A DNA stretch of 64,000 nucleotides from Phoronis australis (GCA_002633005.1 NMRA01000054.1:1162927-1226926); one strand, 5' to 3'. Positions 46,690-59,830 are shown, counted from the first letter of the stretch. Numbers and translations are program-made. The notes: generated by a model from the letters alone, not told the origin.

Positions 46690-46915
46690 TGGGATCCCGG
46701 TCTAATACTGACAAAATACTTATCAGTAAATAATTTGACAGACATCACCATGTACAGTTTCTAAAAATGCCAGTTATACATATTTGCGAAAGGTCATTGG
46801 ATTTAATCCTTCTGTATTTTACATAATACTACAAGCTATCACCATAAGAAATCAAAATACCACCAGCCTTTGTAGCAATATTGTAAAGAGTGTCCTGCAA
46901 AGGTTTGAAAGGTAA
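46690..46915. repeat. Block R3: right half of the duplicated intron segment
   Basis: It matches R1 from about 14222 to 14460, sharing ATACTYATCAG, TTTCTAAAAATGCCAGTTA, CATATTTG, TCACCATA and TGTAGCAA with GTAAAGA. It continues where R2 (38250-38613) stops, with 8.1 kb of inserted DNA between. Confidence 0.68.
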
Positions 46916-48734
46916 AGTTGCGAGTTTTCTAGTTACATGCTGTCCTGACTCCGTTTATTTTATGGATTGTTCTGAGTAACACGTGCTATACACGGAGACC
47001 TCGTCGTATGCGTAGAATCGTGTTTTGTTATTTGTTGAGGGACCAAAATCGGCCCCCTGGAACCTACACAATTGTCACCACATCTCCAGCTTCATTATTG
47101 TCCCGTAAAAATCGCGAGAAGAGAGGGGGGAAACGGTTCACCCCCCTATAGGCCTACCCCCTTCTTGGGGTTCCGACGGTCCCAAAATATTTCAAAGTAA
47201 ACATACCTTCATATTCACTTAACGTATTCAAATCGTGATGTTTGTAATGCATCTTTTTATAAAACTGGTGTATAATCAGTGTAGCTGAGTAGCCAAATAG
47301 TGCAAGGTATACTCAGTATGTAGCCGCGTCTGGCTACAGGGATAAATTAAAAGAAGCCGTTTGCATAACACACTTTATTATTTAGTTGCAAGCGATGAAA
47401 AGTAGAAACCGGAAAAGCGTGGTTATCTGCAATAAAGAAAAACACACACAGTCTGAGTATTCGGCAAGCAAGCGTAATTAACAAGCACTATATCAGAGCG
47501 TTAGAAAGACTCGCGCCAATGACTCTATGACAGGCAAATACTACCTCGCTAACAATACATAATTAACTGGAACCCGTACTATATTCTACAACTGGGGACC
47601 ATTACCGTACACAACCAACTGCCTAACTGCGACCCGTAACTATTTATTCTATGAACCGGGTACCGCGCAACATATACGCCAAACAAGCAGCTGAAGGAAA
47701 CTATACGTCAAACGACAACATCTATGTACGCTCTAAACTCAGCTAGTAGATACACACGAGTACAACATGCTATGCCATAATACTCAGTACTTACAACAGT
47801 TTGTCTAACAGTCTGTGCTTAATATAAAAGTTCCAGCAACCGAGGAAAACACATGATTCGTGTTACAGATCTTGTCAACGAATGCCGGTAAACTCATGAA
47901 ACGCTAGTCACCAAAACCCGCGTAACATACAGAGGCTAATACGTAACAATGGCCGGCCGGTCAAGCTACTATTCGACTATGCAAATGCTATTGTAACCAC
48001 TGGAAAGAACCGGCTTGCTAAAAGAAACCAAATCACAGCGGCGAAAGGTGTACTGCTACCTAGAAAGAAAATAAACAGCGTAACAAGTAAATGAACTACA
48101 ACAACCAATGACAAAAAATGATGCACGGCATCAACACAGTAAAAGTACATGTTAACCTCTAAACGGTCAAAAGACCAAATTTTGACTACATGTATGTACT
48201 TCCCTAACCCAATACTATCAAATCTCACTGTTTTCATATTCACAATGCTCTATACTTTGCTCGCAAATCGTTTTGAAAAGCCAGTACTTAAATACTAAAA
48301 TGTCTATCTGAATTATGAAATGTGTTTATGGATCTTAAGGTCAGATACATTCACAGAGAAAAGTCATAGTTATTTCTCACTAAGATAAGATACCTCACTG
48401 GTCTTGAAAAGTTGACAGCTTTTTCACTGAAGTAAATGTCGAAAAAGCCATGTTTGTAAAGATCCGCATACAAACAAAAACGAGGTTTGCCGTGAGCAAC
48501 TCGATGCCTGGACACTGTGTCCCACATAATCAGTATTCAGGATACGTTTAATTTATTTACTCAAACAAATTGTTGTCAGTGCCAGCGTCATCACTGTTGT
48601 GTTGATTCTGCTCGAGACATCGGTATTCTTGTTTTCTTCGTCAACCTCGATTCCAAGACTTTCATTCTATTTCTCCACGTGTAGCTCTTCACAGCGTTTT
48701 CATTTAGTTCATGCTCCTTTGGTGTTGCTCTCAG
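46916..48734. other. Intron before the fucolectin 2 C-half exon
   Basis: A run of G/C homopolymers lies near 47125-47160. The 47320-47960 stretch is rich in ACCCGTA/GAACCCGTAC-like words (for example around 47571, 47636 and 47659) but has no recognised coding or terminal repeats. Confidence 0.4.
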
Positions 48735-48932
48735 GAGAAAGATTACACGACGTAAAAGGTACAGTCGCCATATGGGACGATAAGCAAGAGTGCTTCTTCT
48801 TCAAAGGCCCTGCAACGGGAGGGGAAAAGATATACAGGGAATGTCCAAGAGAACTAGCTGGACGTATTGTGCAGATTCAGATAATGGCCGATTCAGCAGT
48901 ACTGACCTTGTGTGAGGTTGAGATTTATATGT
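48735..48932 (+). CDS. Exon: fucolectin-type F5/8C domain 2, C-terminal half
   Basis: The 198-base, phase 1-1 exon has acceptor CTTTGGTGTTGCTCTCAG and donor T|GTGAGT at 48933. It encodes ERLHDVKGTVAIWDDKQECF, a KGPATGGEKIYRECPRE stretch and RIVQIQIMADSAVLTLCEVE with the final IYM. It is the canonical back half of an FTP domain, and the GERL start directly continues NRQAV-G from the exon at 36064. The final LTLCEVEIY strand is diagnostic. The joined domain 2 is about 137 residues, the usual FTP length. Confidence 0.93.
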
Positions 48933-49999
48933 GTGAGTATCTTCACAGTGGGCGTTTATTGTTTGGGTGAATACTGCCAAAGCATGGTAGCAGTACCTAC
49001 TTTTGTTACTTCACATATTTGTCAGTCAAGTAATCACCAGGAACTACAAGTTTTTGTTTCATCGTATTATTTTCGCCATAACCTATAACACTGTTCTTCA
49101 TTGATCATTCTAAGCTTTATTATGTGCCCATGTTCACGTATGTTGGGTGCACATTGGCGTCATCGTTGTGTGGCCGTCGTGGCACCATCACATCAAATTA
49201 TTTGCTGGATCTTTATAAAAGATGACAGATGAATGGTGTTCCTATAAAGCTGATGACAGATTACGACGTTGACCACTGCGCCACCAAGTATCTCTTTTTT
49301 CTTGGAGAAAAGAAATGTCTTCAAGTGTGTTACTTTGTCATTATTTTTTATTTGTACTCACGATACAATATGGCACTGTGGTGGCCATTTTTCATTCGCA
49401 GAGATCTTATATCAGTGATCCCTTGTCGGATTCTTCTGAACTTTAATATGTAGAGAGATCCAGTCAAGCCCTAATGAAAGTAGGTCCTAGCGTTATTGAA
49501 CTGTAATCCTGGCTTTGACATAGGTGAGCATGCTAACTATACCTGTTGCGAATGCGCAAAACCATAGAACTCTAGTCATGGAATGCCAACACCCGCACGT
49601 GACCTATTAGAGCTTGCACCCCCAAGACTAGCCGCGAGAGTTAGCACTGAGAATTTCCGGCTTCCTGCTCGACTGAGTTTTGATGGAGAATTGTAGTTAT
49701 CAAAGCAAGTCTAATTTCATTTCTTCATTTTCATTTTGTTCTTATTGTTCATCAAGCGACACTATACGGTACGGTTCCATACGATCAGCGATTTCTCCGC
49801 AAAATTAGTCAACAAACCCGACAATTGCACTGGTCACTCTTTATAAGCATCGACCTGTGTCCTTGCATTGGGTGGATGCCGAGAGTAGTTTGGCCTTCGA
49901 TACCTTTTCAGCTCAAGTCGTCGTAGGACCAGTTTAGACAACACAACGTACTACATGCCAGAAAATTTTCAAAAAGAAAGTTTTGAGTGTTAAAATCAT

Positions 50000-52900
50000 G
50001 TTCCAGTATTAAGGGAAAAGTTACATTTGGGGTTTATTTGACGATACAGACGCTGTACCTGAATCCTGGCGACGCACAGCCGGTCAAAAACTAACCCAGT
50101 TAAACTTAATGTTCCGCCAATTGGCCAACTATTGTCCTGTGATTGCCCGTAGCGCTATTGTCAAACAATCCACCTACCTTACTGGTATATGAAGTCATTA
50201 CGGCTTTCAGACATCTGGAGGACATTTCATTGGTTGTTCTTTTATTCGCCTCCAACACGACGAACGCCCGTTAGACCTATGTCAGCGACTCATGACATTC
50301 TAAGAAGATAATTTGCTCGGCCCGGACAACACCATTTGACATCATGGCGTGCTTAGAGAATTTAGCAGTCCTTACTTGGTTACGCTTGATTCACCCAGAT
50401 TTGCCTCATCTAGTCCAACAACGATATGGTCCCGAACTCCGAAGTAAGTCACTTGCATCGATCAAACCGGGAACTTTGCAGGCACTCCAGTCATTGCTTG
50501 ACGAGTTACAAACACTCGAAGATGCCAAGGCGTTGCGGGCTTTCCCTCGCAAGGCTACGTCGGTCCCTCGCCGAAGCCCAGCAAAATCATGTCCAATGTG
50601 TAAACAGGCTCATCTCTCCAACTTTGATCACTACTTGTCGCAGTGTCCCTACCTACCCGCAGAAGACGAACGCTATTTTACGAAGACCCGCTTCTCGAAG
50701 TTGATCATCCAGTCTCCCAGTGAGTCCCGACGAGATTTGTGAACACATAGCGAACGGAGTCCACATTATCCAGTCACCTTTCATCGACGCTGTGTGCCAC
50801 GATCAACCGGTACGGCTTACTCTCGATTGTGGTGCTACAGTAAATATGATACGCGAATATTGTGCCTGATCGTTCGGTACACCTATCGTCCCCAACACAC
50901 AGTATGCCTTCCAAGCTGATGTTGTCTCCCCACTTGATGTTGCCGGTGAAATCAAGATCACTTTCATGCTTGATAGCCACAAGTTGGTTTTCGAGGGCCT
51001 GGTCACTAAGACACTTGATGTAGACGTAAGTGCTGCTACCCATTTATGGTGAGAGACAACATCTCCGTGTACCCAGCTAAGAAAGAGGTTGGTGTAGGAG
51101 AAGTCGATGTCTATCGCCATGATCACTCTTATCTTTGTCAAGACAACCATTTCTCCGTAGAACACACGTTCTGCGTTCCCTCCTTCAGCCACTGTGGTAT
51201 GGCCAGGAGACAGTCTCGACATTGAAGTCCCTGCTGATTTACTTGGACATAACCAGGAGATAGCGATTGAATCCCTAACAGATTCCTCAAGTGCCCTAGT
51301 GATTTGTTGCCCAAACCACAAATCCTTACTGCCAACCAGGGCAAGGTACACCTACTAAACGACACAAATGAACCCCGATTCTTACGCAAGGACGAACGCT
51401 TTTGTCAGGTTCACCACGTCTTCACACCTACAATGGTACCACCCCCTAAACATACTCACCAACCACGCAGCATGTCCAACATTTTCGCTTTGCTTCAGTC
51501 GATCTTGATGGAGTTTTACCGGATGTCACCCGGAAAGCTGTCGAACGCCTTCATGAGTCTTTTGCTACTATCTTCACCCCGAATTTTACCGGTCACAATG
51601 AATACACTGGTCCATTTGAAGCCTCTGGTAACATGGGTCCCACTCAGCCGCTCCAAAGCAAGGGTCGTCTACCTATGTACACACTGACAAAACTCTACGA
51701 CCTCCAACAGAAGTTTCACGATCTTGAGGCGTTCGGTGCCTTTGTTCGTCCCGAAGGTGTGAAGTTCCAAGTGACAGCCTTTGCGGATGTTGGAAGATAT
51801 GCCAAACCCCAAGCATCGCTCATGCCCGATGTAGATTCGGTCCTACGCAAGATTGCCCAGTGGCGATTTATCGCCAAGACGGACCTCACGAGTGCCTTTT
51901 ATCAAATTCCCCGGTCTTGCGAGTCCATGAAGTACTGCAGCGTGGTAAACCCTTTCCATGACATTTGTGTCTATGCCAGATGTGCTGTTGGGATGTCGGG
52001 TTCAGAAACAACATTAGAAGAGCTTACCGTCCGCGTTCTTGGTGATTTTCTCGAACAAGGCATCGTAACCAAGTTGGCCTACGACTTGTACTGTGGTGAA
52101 TAGACCCCATCTGAGCTACATACCTTTTGGGAACTGGTACTTTCTGCCCTTGCTAAGTCTGGTTTACATTTGTTACCTACCAGAACGGTCATTTCCCTCA
52201 AGCGCACGACTAGTTTGGGTTGGAAATGGGAGGGTGGCACCCTTCAGGCTTGCAGTCATCGAATCACTACACTTGCTTCATGCAACAAGCCTACAACCGC
52301 GCGTCAGATGCGTTCATTTATTGGTGGCTTCAAGGTTCTGTTTAGGGTTATCCCTCATTGCTCCACCTATGTCTCCACTGGATGATGCTATTTCAGGCCG
52401 CGATTCCAAGGATCCATTGACATGGTCTGATAAGCTAGTCAGTGTATTTTCTGCCGCCCAGAAAGCACTCTCGTCTATCAAGGTCATCACACTCCCCTGT
52501 CCTGAGGACAACTTATGGATTGTGACAGACGCCTTTGCCAAGCACCCAGGGATAGCAGCCACCCTATATGTTACTAGGGAAGGAAAACCCAAGATCGCTT
52601 CCTTCTTCAGTGCCAAGCTTAAGTCCCGCCAAGTACTTTTGCTCCCTGTGAGGTTGAAGCTTAGGCAATTGATGTGGGCTTGAAGCACTTCAGCCTATAC
52701 CTCATCCAGTCCCAGCATCGTGCTACGGTCCTCAGTGACGGTAAGCCACGTGTTCAGGCCTTTGAGCGCTTATGTAGAGGTGATTTTTTTGAGTCTTCGA
52801 ATGTCTATAATTTTTGTCAGCTGTATCTTGGTTCCAAGCTACTGTTTGCCGTGTTTCAGGTGCCGCGAACATCGTATCAGACTTCGCAAGCCGACATAGT

Positions 52901-53690
52901 ATTTAGTGTTCAGACATGGCGTGCCAGGTGTGCTCCTTCGTGACCTCTACCAAAGATTGTGAGGCCTTTCGTTTATCCACAGACGACATCTTATCGGGTG
53001 TGTCGAGACTTCCGTTCACTACCCGCTCTGCTTGGCATAGTATCTAAACTGAGCTCTCGGACCTTCGCCGTACTTATGCTCATCTCACTCAGGGTACGCG
53101 TCCCAGTAAGAAGCTGATTGATGTTCGAGATGTGAAGCGTTACCTAAACATTGTCAAGGTCGCTAGCGATGGTTTACTAGTTGTCCGTAGAAATGCACCC
53201 CTCGCTCCGATTCTCGAATGCTTAGTTGTTCCCCGTTCTGCCTTAGACGGTCTACTCATGGCTCTTCATCTACGCTTGGACCATCCCTCGCCCAACCAAC
53301 AGAGGCTAGTTACCTAACGGTTATTTCTACACCCTCGACTTGGACTCTGCCATTGATAGATGTTCCAAATCTTGTCACCAGTGTTGCTCTCTTCAGACAG
53401 TCTCCAAGACGTTGATCACTCAAGATTCGTCTGACCCCCCCACTGTCGGTCTATCTTTCGCTGCAGATGTCATGAAACGTGATCGCCAATTGATCGTCAT
53501 GCTGCGGGAATGTGTGTTCTCCTACACCGTCGCACGCATTTTCGAGAGTGAACGCCGTGACGACTTGCAAAATTGTCTTCTTCAAGTGTGCATAGAACTT
53601 TGTCCTTTGGATGTTCCTCCAGCAGTTATCCGTACGCATCAGGCCTCCCGGCTTCAGTGCATTGAAGGACGATGATCTCCTTAAACGACA
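50000..53690 (+). mobile_element. Decayed Ty3/Gypsy retrotransposon, sense orientation
   Basis: The segments run in order on the + strand. A gag region (50344-50742) ends with a CPMCKQAHLSNFDHYLSQCP zinc knuckle (C-x2-C-x9-H-x4-C). A retropepsin-like LDCGATVNMI lies near 50824. An RT (51633-52103) has KTDLTSAFYQIP and an AYDLYCG stretch where the catalytic Asp pair is expected. The thumb/RNase H (52170-52680) has RQMRSFIGGFKVL and DNLWIVTDAFAKHPGIAATL. A connection part with QHRATVLSDGKPRVQAFERL (52713 onward) is followed by integrase pieces to 53675. There are frameshifts and stops throughout. It stops abruptly about 200 bases before an SRCR exon, and no LTR was recognised. It is one of few retroelements here in the same direction as the host gene. 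Confidence 0.86.
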
Positions 53691-53886
53691 CAGGATTGCT
53701 ATTGGGTTTGGTGAACACGTTGGGAGTATATGTGCGCTTTCTGTTGATCTTGTTTTTCAGGATACGTAGTCTTTATCATAAGTTTGAAGTTGACAATCTG
53801 TCTAGTTCATTTTCAAAAACTTGAAAAACCTCTTTCATAATCGGTGCCATACCACCAAAATGCAATGCAACTAATTTTATTTCTAA

Positions 53887-54066
<180 letters not shown>

Positions 54067-54689
54067 TAAGAAAATTCACCTTCATCTATCTAGTTACCTA
54101 CCTACCCATCTACGTACTTTCTCTTGCCATCTGTACATTGCTTGTTCTTCTTAATTCATTCATTTTTCTTTTACGAGTCTTATTTGTCTAAATGTATGTC
54201 TTTCTTAGAGTGTTTCGTGGTGTTATATTGTATTGCATTATTTTGTGTGCCATCGTTATAACATCAATTAATCATTCAATCGATTAATCAACACTGGTGA
54301 CAACCAGGGAAATGTTGGAGGTGACCGCGAGGAAATTCAAAAAAAATCATTCGAATGTTTAAACGCACTTATCATAAGCTGAGGGCTGCTGCGTTGAAAG
54401 CAAACGCAGACGAGTCGATCGCTTCAAATTTGTGGCCTGTGGTCTGTTGCATGAAAAGTGACTTGAAAGATTTGTAATGTCATTATTAGAAATAACTGCT
54501 TGGAAATATAGTGTACAAATTTTCTGAATAACTAACAATTATGGATATGTTCTCAGATACGTTATTCGTTTGTTAAATAGAGTTTAGTATTTTTCAGAAA
54601 TAGTTATGTCGAGAGTAAAACCAAATTTCAGACGCAATTCTTACATCATTTTTCATGAAACATGCCCCTGAACACTGGTCTCTTTACAG

Positions 54690-54877
54690 GAATGCGGAAA
54701 TCATAATCAGTGGAAAACAGTACGGCACAGGCAACGGCAAGTACCATATTCTCAAGGCCGGCTGTAGAGGTACCGAAGTTTCTCTGGATAGGTGTGTGCA
54801 TGGACAGTGGCCGGATAGTAATAAAGCAACGTGCTCCACGGGAGGCGTGGCTTCAGTGAAGTGTACAGACCACCGAA
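54690..54877 (+). CDS. Exon: group A SRCR domain 1, second half
   Basis: The 188-base exon has acceptor GGTCTCTTTACAG and donor A|GTAAGC at 54878. It encodes NAEIIISGKQYGTGNGKYHI, then LKAGCRGTEVSLDRCVHGQW and ATCSTGGVASVKCTDHR. It supplies the conserved C-x-G-x-E-x-x-L-x-x-C segment and the last cysteine of VKC. With the first half, six cysteines are present, which places the domain in group A. The exon enters in phase 2, matching the previous donor, and leaves in phase 1, matching the next acceptor at 62330. Confidence 0.93.
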
Positions 54878-55307
54878 GTAAGCATTTTTCATCATTAAAC
54901 TAAATTCGGCAAATCATGTAAATATAGCTTCTTTTTCTAGCTATAGTCTGGCGGCAGAATCTCAAAATTCCAGAGAATCTTGCAATCGTCCTTACAGTAG
55001 TTGTTTTCAGAGCTTGGTGGGCTTCTTTGAGTGCGACCGATTGACAACAGTACACTTGCCAGTGCTGCGTCAAGATGGCCGACAGTATGGCTGGCGCATG
55101 TGATGAGAATCTTCATTTCATCGTAGCCTGGGACCTGAATACAGTAGGAAAAAGATTTTGACACAGTTTACAATGATTCCAATGTCAAGAAATTCGATTT
55201 TGTGTTTATTTTAGCTATTGGAAATAAGCAGAAGGATCCAAATACAACTTAGAACACAACTTTTAAAAACTATACATGCACGTACATGTATGTTGCATGT
55301 CAGCTTT

Positions 55308-55440
55308 TGTATATATATATATGTGTGTGTGTGTATGTGTGTGTTTATTTGTGTGTGTGTGTGTTGGCGTATGAAAGTATGCATGTATGTATGCGTGTAT
55401 GAATGCGTGAATGTATGAGTGTCAGCACATGTACATGAAT
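55308..55440. repeat. Microsatellite (TG)n/(TATG)n
   Basis: TATATATATATG passes into TG runs and then degenerate TATG/AATG units. Open frames over it on both strands (cysteine/valine- or threonine/histidine-rich) are artefacts. Confidence 0.93.
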
Positions 55441-55960
55441 GTAATATGCGTATGCGCTCGATAACAGGATGAGACACTAACCCCTGGAACTTCATCCGTT
55501 GTAACGTACTACGACAACTGCATTGCTAACTATGATCATATGCAAAAAGACGTCATAGATGAACCAAAGCGGCTGAACTTTACCGTAGAAACGCGCGTTA
55601 CGCAGTCACCCTGTCATGGATTTATGTCGTGCAATTTTTGGGTCGTACCACTGAGAAAAGTTTAATCCGATACTTACATATGCATCAGAAGGCATCATTT
55701 TGGGCTTAGTAATCCGTAACTTATTGTAAGTTTAATGTATTTTTCTTTGTGTCCATGCATGATTAAGGCTTGCGGTAGGTAAAACTTGTTCTATGAAACT
55801 TTTTTTAACCAGTAACCATGCATTTTGTATAATTACGAAGGGTACGGTTAAAATTCGTAGTTACCTTAAAACCCCAAATATGATACAATGGGTTCATAAA
55901 CGAAGTAATGCATTTTCTGGAAACCTATAAAATGTAAAGTTCCCAAATGTAATGCCATGG

Positions 55961-56175
55961 CCTCGTATTGGAGTATTAGGCCGTTGGTTCGAGTGTGAGA
56001 CCACTCTTATTGTGTTCTTGCTCTTTGCCACTCATTCAACACTTCCCGAGTTATAATACTGGGTAACGTTTCCGAAACCTCGCATTCGAATATGAGGCCG
56101 TTGGTTCGGGTGTAAAGCCAACCTTATTTTGTTCTTGCTTTTCCATTCATTGAAGACTTGCTACGTTATAAACTG
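55961..56175. repeat. Tandem pair of tRNA-like 3' halves
   Basis: Two units about 117 bases apart read CCTCGTATTGGAGTATTAGG then CCGTTGGTTCGAGTGTGAGACC, and the same with substitutions. Each looks like an anticodon arm followed by a B-box/T-arm (GGTTCGA), then an A/T-rich TTATTTTGTTCTTGC tail. They are probably tRNA-derived SINE remnants. Confidence 0.4.
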
Positions 56176-56938
56176 ATTGGTTTTACGGTAAAACATTCTA
56201 CTGTACAAGGTCTTTTCTGAGTCACACTGTCGCACGAAATGTGTATAAATTCCAGTGGAGTTGCTTTGCTACCTGAGTTTTCCTTATCTTCGTGCCGGGC
56301 AGTTTCTGGGGCATCTTGAAATATCACATGCAGCCGCAAGCCAAAATAGGCCTTGAACGCTTTTTCGGAAACAAGAAACGCCACTGAACAAGTTTTGGGC
56401 AACTGCCTGTACCTGTTTGAAAGGGTGTTTACTTGGCTGACCTGGTTATTAAACAAAACAAAGGACCCCACAAAACGTCCATGTTTTTCAAAAACCATTC
56501 AATTGCTTAACATGGTACAGTTGTCACCAAAGTATCTGGTGCCTCAATTATTTGAGAAAGTGGTTAGTGCATGAGCCTTAGCTTTGCAATCAGTCACATG
56601 CGCGTGGTCTCCTTGTATAAACGTAGGCACGCGCCTTTTTGCGGAATAATGCGTTTCATTGGCAACATTTTTATATTCAAATATCACCCACATAGGCGTA
56701 TGTGTATAAGCTACGCAATCAGACGCAGCTTCACAAATTGGGTCATGCGCACAGCTGCATGGTTTTACTGTAAAACAAAACATTTTTGCAAATTCCGTAT
56801 TAATCGTGCACATTTTCAGGGGTGCAGGATGATCCATCGATTCATGATGTTAACCTCATATTTATACGTAGTTCTCCAAGTGCCGTTTGTTGTTATTGTT
56901 AAGCGTAAATTTGAGTATTTTATATCATGTAGTGCGTC

Positions 56939-57153
56939 TTTAGTGAAACGTTCCATCACCGTAGCTAGAATATTCCACTGACGCAACTTAAGTTGTCGTN
57001 TGTCTGGGTAATACCTTATTAAGTATTCAATTTAAGTCCTTTTTTCGAAGCTCATTTATTTGAGAAAAGCTCATTTCAAATGAGAAGGTGTTTTTAGTGA
57101 AACGTTCCATCACCGTAGCTAGAATATTCCACTGACGCAACTTAAGTTGTCGT
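56939..57153. repeat. Exact 61-bp duplication beside an assembly N
   Basis: Bases 56939-56999 and 57093-57153 are identical (TTTAGTGAAACGTTCCATCA through AACTTAAGTTGTCGT). The first copy ends exactly at the N at 57000. This is most simply an assembly overlap or gap-closing artefact, though a real tandem duplication cannot be ruled out. Confidence 0.75.
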
Positions 57154-59399
57154 GACAATTCGTACCTTTGTTTCAATCTGGACAATTTATTAGAATTAGG
57201 GCCTGCAGCGCTGACTCAAATTATCAGAATCTCAAAGTTATGACAGTTTGGGACGTTGTGATAATTTGAACCTGCACAGCGCCTTTGTTGCTGTATGTCA
57301 AGTCACGCTTTGGCCAAAAAAATCATCGTTCAAATGACGTCGTATGGAGGTCGCAAGGTATCGTTAAATTTGCGAGATCCAAGCGCCGTGGCATGGTTAT
57401 CACCTGTAGGGCGCTACCACTGTTTTCCTTTGTTGCGTCTTTGTTGGATATAACAATACAGGTCGCTCGGATACCGTACCTTGGGCGCACATCAGCCAGT
57501 TACCGATAAATGCTTTCCCTAGAAGAAAGAAAAACAAAGCGCACAATGGATACGCCATTCAACCGGTCTCTCAGCGACTAGCTTACGACCTAGTGTCCTG
57601 TAATTCAATTTTCTACCTACTTTAGTATCGAGTAATATGTTTGTCGAACTGTTAATCTAACCGAAATTTTTACCTCGATTGTCAAAGCCCAGTCTCGAAT
57701 AGCGGACACTTATTTCATTTCTTCAAATGCCGACTGCGTTTGTCAGGAACCATTATATCCAATTTTAGTGATGCTAACTCTAGTTTAACAATGCTTATTT
57801 CTGTCTTGTCTCTTCCAAAATTATGAAACCTTTGTACCGTTGTGATTCGTCAATTATTTCGGTCCAGTGTCCGACTCCATTCTCTGTGCCGGCTGTGGTC
57901 GTGAACTCAAATTACTTCCGTGGCATCTGAATCCCGTTTTCTACTATTGGGCATTGACTTATCAGTGAATAGCATGCATTCCCACAACACCTTGGACAAG
58001 AATAAATTGAGGGAAACTTGCTGCAATCACATGCATTATCTCAGCCACAATTTGATGCTCGATATGTTCCTTCTTGCTATGTTCCCAGAAATACAGCAAG
58101 ATAATTGCTCTATGCCTCATCAAATGGACTAGACTTTGTTTTAAAGAATCACATATTTTTCCTGAATATAGAATTTAGTTCAGTGTCAACACGTTTGTTT
58201 TCAATCTCTATTCATTGCTGCTGCTCAGACGATTTTCCCAATGCCAGTGATACCTTCTTCCGCCACCATTTCTCTTGTCACTCTAATCCCACTTTCCTTA
58301 AGATCGATGCTATGCGTGATTTCTTGCTGTGTACCAAGTCCAGAAACGACACTTTGCAGGGGGATCGGAAATCAGTGGCAACCTGTGGGCACTTTTCAAA
58401 AAGGTGCAAACGCAAAACTGGATTAAGTTTCGACTGGGAGGAGGATTTTTTGCAATTAACAGGGCACTTGGCTCCGTTGTGCCGCCGTAACCGTGCCACT
58501 ATTACCAGTTACTGACAACATACAATTACACACTGTTTTGCCTTTGATAGGCTACCTTTCGGCTTTCACATAGGGCGATAGCCTCACCACTAGTCAACAT
58601 GAAACTGAAAAGGCCGACACTGTGACGGCTGTTTCCAAATCTCGAATGAAGGTCCATTGCTTCTTTGAGGAAGAGCTTTTGTATAAAAAATGACGTCAGA
58701 AATCAGGCTCATTGGTTTTAGGTCTTATAGGATCAACTGGATGACTAATAAAACCCGTTGACCCTACCAGATCATAACGGAACTAGTAAGCACTGAGTCG
58801 ATTAGGCATGGGAAATAAGGACTACCTAAGGCCCGGTAATTCTTATCCCGGGGAAATATAAGAACAGGAGAACATAGAGCCGGTGTAACATTGGACGTAG
58901 AGCACAATGCTAACCTGCCCGAGGACATGGAGACAGAGGAACAGCGGTTGGGGAAAGATGGGTGAGAAGAATATAGAGTGGGTACCGGAAACACAAACAT
59001 AGACCGCCAAAGAGGGTTACAAAACATTTTGTCATATTCAGAAAAAAACCTTTTTCTTTTCGAAACTGCACTTAAAATGATGCCTAGCTAGTTTCATGAC
59101 TGTTTCAGCTATGTTGCTCACACGACTTACATGTCTTGTGACGCTGAAGATTATGTAATTTCTAACTTCCTACGACCTTATGATACACATTCTCGTTATC
59201 TTCTAAAGACATCCATTCTTCACACTGACTTCTGCTCATGTCAGTGGCAAGAAATAAATCATATGATCAGATGAATTTACGGTTCAAGAGCCATTCTACG
59301 TAAAAAGCAGTATTAAGATCAAATGGGTAATTGTTAATGCACTTTTCACAGGGACTATCGTGTTCAATCATATCTTGCGTGGCCACTTCACCCAAAGAC

Positions 59400-59830
59400 T
59401 CGTCAATCGAAAGTTTGGTTCAATAAATCTTTGAAATAGCCGTGTCATTTCTACAGATTAATTTTGGAATATTGGATTCAATTAATTTCCAAAACACCTT
59501 AGGATTATTTTCGAAACGTTTAATAGCTTCAATAAGTTGGATTTCATATGCTTTCTCTTTCTGTTTAAACAGATCACGGGCAGCCTTCTTTTTATTTTAT
59601 ACGCATTGAGGTAAAAGACAAAAGAAATACAACGAATTGTATCGTAGTTACTAATTATGAAATTGGTTGAATATCTAGAGAATGCTTTTAGAGAGTGGGA
59701 ATTAATCCTATTTAGAACAGAGATTGTTATTTCGTTGTAGTAAATAAGACGAAGAATTTCAAACCTGATACACGCTCTTGATGACAATTTGTCGGATGAG
59801 GGACTTAAATTTTGGGTTGTATTTTTGGAA
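59400..59830 (-). mobile_element. Non-LTR retrotransposon fragment (pre-RT linker)
   Basis: The minus strand, from about 59590 down, reads KKAARDLFKQKEKAYEIQLI, then EAIKRFENNPKVFWKLIESN and IPKLICRND. The basic helix, the Lys-x2-Tyr and the N-P-K-x-F-W motif are typical of the segment between endonuclease and reverse transcriptase domains in LINE-type elements. It is short, with shifted frames upstream. Confidence 0.55.

Noticed and set aside
49560-50000. 5' LTR of the sense Gypsy element
   Set aside because: No matching copy could be found after 53690 and no clear primer-binding site is visible, so I do not annotate an LTR.
50803-51351. 182-codon minus-strand open frame
   Set aside because: It overlaps the protease-RT region of the + strand Gypsy element and has no domain signature of its own.
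58105-58515. 136-codon + frame as a gene
   Set aside because: There is no recognisable domain and no supported splice context. It may be an old retroelement relic, but the evidence is too thin to call.
58764-59027. 87-codon minus-strand frame
   Set aside because: Serine/proline-rich composition without motif, and the region looks like non-coding repeat sequence.
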